A stretch of 59,712 nt of DNA from Nocardia alni (GTDB lineage: Bacteria; Actinomycetota; Actinomycetes; Mycobacteriales; Mycobacteriaceae), in the NCBI RefSeq assembly GCF_019038435.1, contig NZ_JAGPOX010000048.1, positions 1-59,712 of the forward strand, in the 5' to 3' direction. The notes under the pieces are model-generated. The model was not told the DNA's origin. It did not search any database and saw only the letters and a program-made list of their open reading frames with translations. The position numbers and the translations under genes were made by a program. Numbering within the stretch: the stretch's first letter is position 1; every line of letters begins with the position of its first letter. Shown here piece after piece: positions 45,001-51,000 of the stretch.

Positions 45001-48000
45001 TTCGACGGATACGGCCCGACCGAGACCACGATCATGACGCTCATCTCCGAGCCCCTGACGGTCGGCGGACCGCTCGTGATGGGACGCCCGATCCGGGGCA
45101 CCTCCGCCGTGGTGCTGGACGCGCGGTTGCGCCCGGTACCCGTGGGCGTCAGCGGTGAGCTGTATGTCTCCGGATGCGGGCTGGCACGCGGCTATCTGCG
45201 GCGACTCGGGCTGACCGCGTCCCGTTTCGTGGCGGACCCGTTCGGTGCGCCCGGCGGCCGGTTGTATCGCACGGGCGATGTCGTGCGGTGGACCTCCAAC
45301 GGCGAGCTGGTGTTCGTCGGGCGGTCCGACGACCAGGTCAAGATCCGTGGTTTCCGCATCGAGCTGGGCGAGATCACGACGACGGCCGTTTCGTATCCCG
45401 GTATTCGGTTCGCGCACACCGAGGTTCGCCGGGACACCGGCGGGCGCGATCAGCTCGTGACATACGTGGTCGGAGCCGAGACCGCCGCGGGCGGGATCGA
45501 CGCGGTGCGCGCGCATCTGGCCGAACGGCTGCCGGGGCACATGGTTCCGGTCGCGATCGTGCCCCTCCCGTCGATTCCGTTGACGCGCAACGGAAAACTG
45601 GATCGTTCGCTGCTGCCGGATCCGGACTTCGGGATCGTCGACTCCGACGGCCGCGAGCCGCGGACCGCGAACGAAATCCTTGTGGCCGCCGCGATGGCGG
45701 AGGTGATCGGCCAGGGCGGTGTGCGCGCCGACGACAGCTTCTTCGAGCTGGGCGGCAACTCGCTCTCGGCCACCCAGCTGGTGGCCGGGATCGCCGCCGC
45801 ATCGGGCCACCAGCTGGCCGTTCGATCGATCTTCGAGCATCCGACACCCGCGCGATTGGCGGCACTGCTCGACGAGGCGCACCGCAGCGGTCCCTCCGCG
45901 CGCCCGGCCCTGACCGCCCGGCCGCGACCCGAGCGCGTTCCGTTGTCGCTGGCGCAGCAGCGCCTGTGGTTCCTCAACCGCTTCGACACCGAGTCGGGCG
46001 CCTACAACATTCCGGTCGCCCTGCGCCTGCGCGGAGTGCTGGAGGTCACCTGCATACAGGAGGCGATCCGGGATGTGATCGACCGGCACGAGGTGCTGCG
46101 CACCGTCTTCCCGGACGGCGCCGAGGGGCCCAGTCAGGTCGTCGTGCCGCACTACGATCGGCCGATTCCCGTGCTCGATATCGACGAGGCCGAATTGGCC
46201 TGTGCGGTCGGCGAACTCGCGACGACAGGTTTCGATCTCGGCACCGATGCTCCGGTGCGGGCGACCCTGTTCCGGATCCGGCCCGATGAGCACATGCTGG
46301 TCCTGGTCCTGCACCACATCGCCGCGGACGGCTGGTCGCTGGCGCCGCTGGCGGCCGACATCGTCACCGCCTATCAGGCGCGAACGGCGGGTGTGGCGCC
46401 GCAGTGGGAGCCGCTGGAGGTCCAGTACGCCGACTACAGCCTGTGGCAACGGGAGGTACTCGGCGACGAGGACGATCCGGATTCCCTGGCCGGCAGGCAG
46501 TTGCGGCACTGGCAGCGAGTGCTGGCAGACCTTCCCGAGTGTCTCGAACTGCCCGCCGACCATCCCCGCCCCGCCGTCGCCTCCCATCGGGGAGCATCGC
46601 TCACCGTCGGGATCGATGCCGCCCTGCATGCCGAGCTGGTGGATATCGCACGGACTCAGGACGCCACCCTGTTCATGGTGCTGCACACCGCGCTCGCGAC
46701 ACTGCTGGCACGGTTGAGCCGAAGTTCCGATATCGCGATCGCCACCGTGATCGCAGGTCGCACCGAGACACAGCTGGCGCGTCTGGTCGGTATGTTCGTC
46801 GGCACGCTGGTGCTGCGCACGCGGGTATCCGGTGACGAGCCGTTCGGCGCGATGCTCGCGGCGGTCCGCGAGGGCGATCTCGACGCGTTCGCGAATGCGG
46901 ACATCCCCTTCGAGCGGCTGGTGGAGCTGCTCAACCCCACCCGAACGAGCGCCTATCACCCCCTGGTTCAGGTGGGCCTGTCGCTGAACAACCAGGCCTC
47001 CGCCGAGCTGAGTATGGCCGGTGTGGAGGTGACGGCCGAGGATATCGACGCCGGCACCGCGAAAATGGATCTGCAGTTCGCGTTCACCGAATCCCGGCTG
47101 CCGGACGGCACACCGGACGGGATCGCACTGGCGTTGAACTACGCGACCGATCTGTTCGAGCCCGAGACCGCCGCGCGATTCGCCGCGCGATTCGTTCGCA
47201 TTCTGGCCGCGATCGCGGCGAACCCGCAGATCCCGGTCGGCGATATCGACCTGCTGGACGAGTACGAACGAGACGCGCTGGTGCCCGCCCGGGGCGCCCG
47301 CGCCGCGGAGACCAGGACCCTGTCCGCGATGTTCGCCGACGCGGCGGCCGATCCGGACCGGGTGGCGATCCGATCGGATGCCGCGGAACTGAGCTATCGC
47401 GCGCTCGACGAGAAGACCAACCGGCTGGCCCGGATGCTGACCGCGCGCAACGTCGGGCCGGGGGACGTCGTCGCGCTCGGTATGGCGAGGTCGATGGATT
47501 CGGTGATCGCCGCACTGGCGGTCACCAAGACCGGCGCGGCGTTCCTGTCGGTCGACATCAAGCATCCGGCCGAGCGGATTCGCCATATGCTGTCCGACTC
47601 CGGGGTGCGGGCGGGACTGAGCACCGCGTCCGACGTCGGGGCGCTGCCCGCCGATGTGGAATGGCTGGTGATCACCGAACTCGACGACACCGCGGTGTCC
47701 AGCGACCCGCTGGCGCCGCACGAATTCACGCGCGCGCCGCGGGAGCAGGATCTCGCGTACCTGATCTATACCTCGGGATCGACGGGCCGGCCGAAGGGCG
47801 TGGCGGTCACGCACCGCGGCCTGCACAACTGCGCGGAGGTGCTCCGAGTCCGCTTCAAGGTCGAAAGCCGTTCCCGTACCTTGCATCTGGCGTCACCGAG
47901 TTTCGACGTCGCGATCCTGGAACTGCTCCTGGCCTGGTGCGCGGGTGCGACGATGGTCATCGCTCCGGCCGATGTCTACGGCGGTGACGAACTGGCCGGA

Positions 48001-51000
48001 GTGCTCGACCGGGAACAGGTGACGCATGCGGTGATCACGCCCGCGGCCCTGGCGACGATCGATGCCGGGCGGTGGCCGCTGCCGCATCTGCACACACTGG
48101 TCGTCGGCGGCGAGGCGTTCGATCCGGATCTGATCGGGCGCTGGGCGGTGGATCGCCAGGTGATCAACGGCTACGGCCCGTCCGAAGCGACCATCGCCAC
48201 TACGCTCTCCTCTCCGCTCCGGGCGGATCGGCCGGTAGCCCTGGGGCATCCGATACGCGGGGTGACGGCCGTGGTCCTGGACGCGCGCCTGACGCCGGTG
48301 CCGATCGGTGTCATCGGCGACCTCTACGTCGGCGGTGTCGGGCTGGCCCGCGGCTATCACCGGCGGCCCGTGCTCACGGCGGATCGGTTCGTCGCCAGCC
48401 CCTTCGGCGATCCGGGCGACCGGATGTATCGCACGGGTGATCTGGTGCGCTGGACGCGAGGGGGCGAGCTCTCGTTCGTCGGCCGCGCGGACGACCAGGT
48501 GAAGGTGCGCGGCTTCCGGATCGAGCTGGGTGAGATCAATGCGGTCGTATGGGGTTGTCCCGAAGTGAGTTTCGCGCACACCGAGCTGCGTCGCGACGGC
48601 CTCGGGCAGGCGCGGATCGTGACGTACGTGGTGAGCGAGAGCGCGGCCGAATCGCTGCGTGGATACGCGGCCGAACGACTGCCCGCCCACATGATTCCCG
48701 AACTGGTGCCGCTGACCCGGATTCCGCTGACGCCCACCGGGAAACTGGATCGAAAAGCCCTGCCGGAACCGGTGTTCGATGTCGCGGATGCCGACGGCAG
48801 GGCCCCCGCGACGCCGAACGAGGTGATGACCGCCGCCGCGATCGCCGAGATCGTCGGTCGCCCAGAGGTATACGCCGATCAGAGCTTCTTCGACCTGGGC
48901 GGCAATTCCCTGTCCGCCACCCGGTTGTCGGCGCGCATCGCCGCGCTGTCGGGTCACCGGCTGGGCGTACGGGCGATCTTCGAGCATCCGACGCCGGCGG
49001 GACTGGCCGCGCTGCTGGACGCCGCGGATCGCGCGGGTGCGCCCGGCGTTATGGCGCTGACGGGACGCGAACGCCCGCAACGACTTCCGCTGTCCCTGGC
49101 GCAGCAGCGCCTGTGGTTCCTGAACCGATTCGACACCGGTTCGGGCGCCTACAACATTCCGGCGGTCCTGCGCCTGCGCGGTGAACTCGACGCCGAGGCG
49201 CTCGCCGCGGCCATCGGTGACGTCGTGGCCCGGCACGAGACGCTGCGCACGGTATTCCCGGACTCGGCCGACGGTCCCAGCCAGGTGATCCTGGACGACG
49301 CGGGCTCCGGGTTCGTCCTCGAGCGGGTGGACCTCGACGCCGCCGTGGTCGGGACGTACACCCGAAAACTGATCTCGACCGGATTCGACGTGCGCGTCGA
49401 GCCACCGCTGCGGGCGACCCTGCTGCGCGTGTCCGACGACGAGCACGTGCTGGTCGTGGTCATCCACCACATCGCCGCGGACGGCGGATCGATCGCGCCG
49501 CTGGCCGGTGATCTCATGGCGGCGTACGAGTCCCGTCGTCGCGGCACGGCTCCCGGCTGGGCGCCGCTGGCCGTGCAGTACGCCGATTTCACCCTCTGGC
49601 AGCGTGAAATCCTCGGCGCGGAGGACGATCCGGGCAGTCGCGCGGCGGCGCAGCTGGACTACTGGCGCAGGACGCTGGACGGACTGCCGGAGTGTCTGGA
49701 ACTGCCCACCGATCGGCCGCGGCCGACGACACCCACGTACGCGGGTGCGTCGGTGCACACGTCGATCGACGCGCCGCTGCACACGGCGCTGCACGAGCTG
49801 GCGCGCCGCCACGATGCGACGCTGTTCATGGTGCTGCACGCCGCGCTCGCGGTCTTGCTGCACCGGCTCACCGGCACCGGGGACATCGCGATCGGAACTC
49901 CGATCGGCGGGCGTACCGAGGAGCAACTCGAGCAGTTGATCGGCATGTTCGTCGGCACCCTGGTGTTGCGGACCCCGATCACCGCGGCGGCGTCGTTCGC
50001 CGCGACGCTCGAGGCCGTGCGCGCCACGGATGTCGACGGGTTCGCCAACGCCGATATCCCCTTCGAGCGATTGGTCGAGGTGCTCAACCCGGCCCGTTCG
50101 ACGGCGCACAATCCGCTGTTCCAGGTCATGCTGTCGGTGCACGGACCCGTCCGGACCGCGCTGCGGCTGCCCGGTGTCGAGGTCGTCGCCGAGCAGCCGG
50201 AGTTCGACATCGCGAAATTCGATCTCCAGTTCACCGCGACCGAATCGTTCACCGCGGGCGGCGAACCGGACGGAATCGGCCTCTCGGTCACCTATGCGAC
50301 GGACCTGTTCGACACCGGCAGCGCGGAGCGATTCGGCGCGTATCTCGTCAGGCTCCTGCGCGCCGCGGCCGCGGATTCTGCCCGGCCCGTAGGCGATCTG
50401 GAGATTCTGGCGGCCGCGGAGGCCGGGCAGCTCGCGCCCGTGCACCGCCCGTCGACCGTGCCGGCGGCGACGCTGGCCGATCTGTTCGCCGCGGCCGTCG
50501 CGGTGGAACCGCGCAACACCGCGATCCGGTCCGGCACCGTTCACCTGAGCTACGCGCGGCTGGACCGGTTCACCAACAAGCTGGCCCGGGAGCTGATCGT
50601 TCGCGGCGCCGGACCGGAAAAGTGTGTGGCCGTAGGGATTTCGCGGTCGATCGAATCCGTACTCGCGGTGCTGGCGGTGGCGAAGACCGGTGCGGCGTTC
50701 GTGCCCGTCGATCCGGCGTATCCGAGTCGGCGCAAGCAGCACATGGTGACCGATTCGGGAGCCCTGTTCGGCGTGTCCGTCTCGGGCACCCGCGGCGCCA
50801 TGCCCGATGGGCTCGAGTGGCTGCTGCTGGACGACCCCGAGTTCAGGAGCCGGGTGGCGGAGATCTCGGAAGCGCCGATCACCGACGCCGAACGCACCGA
50901 ACGGCTGCGGATCGAACATCCCGCCTACCTGATCTACACCTCGGGGTCCACCGGTATCCCCAAGGGCGTCACCGTGACCCACGGTGGGCTCGCCAACTTC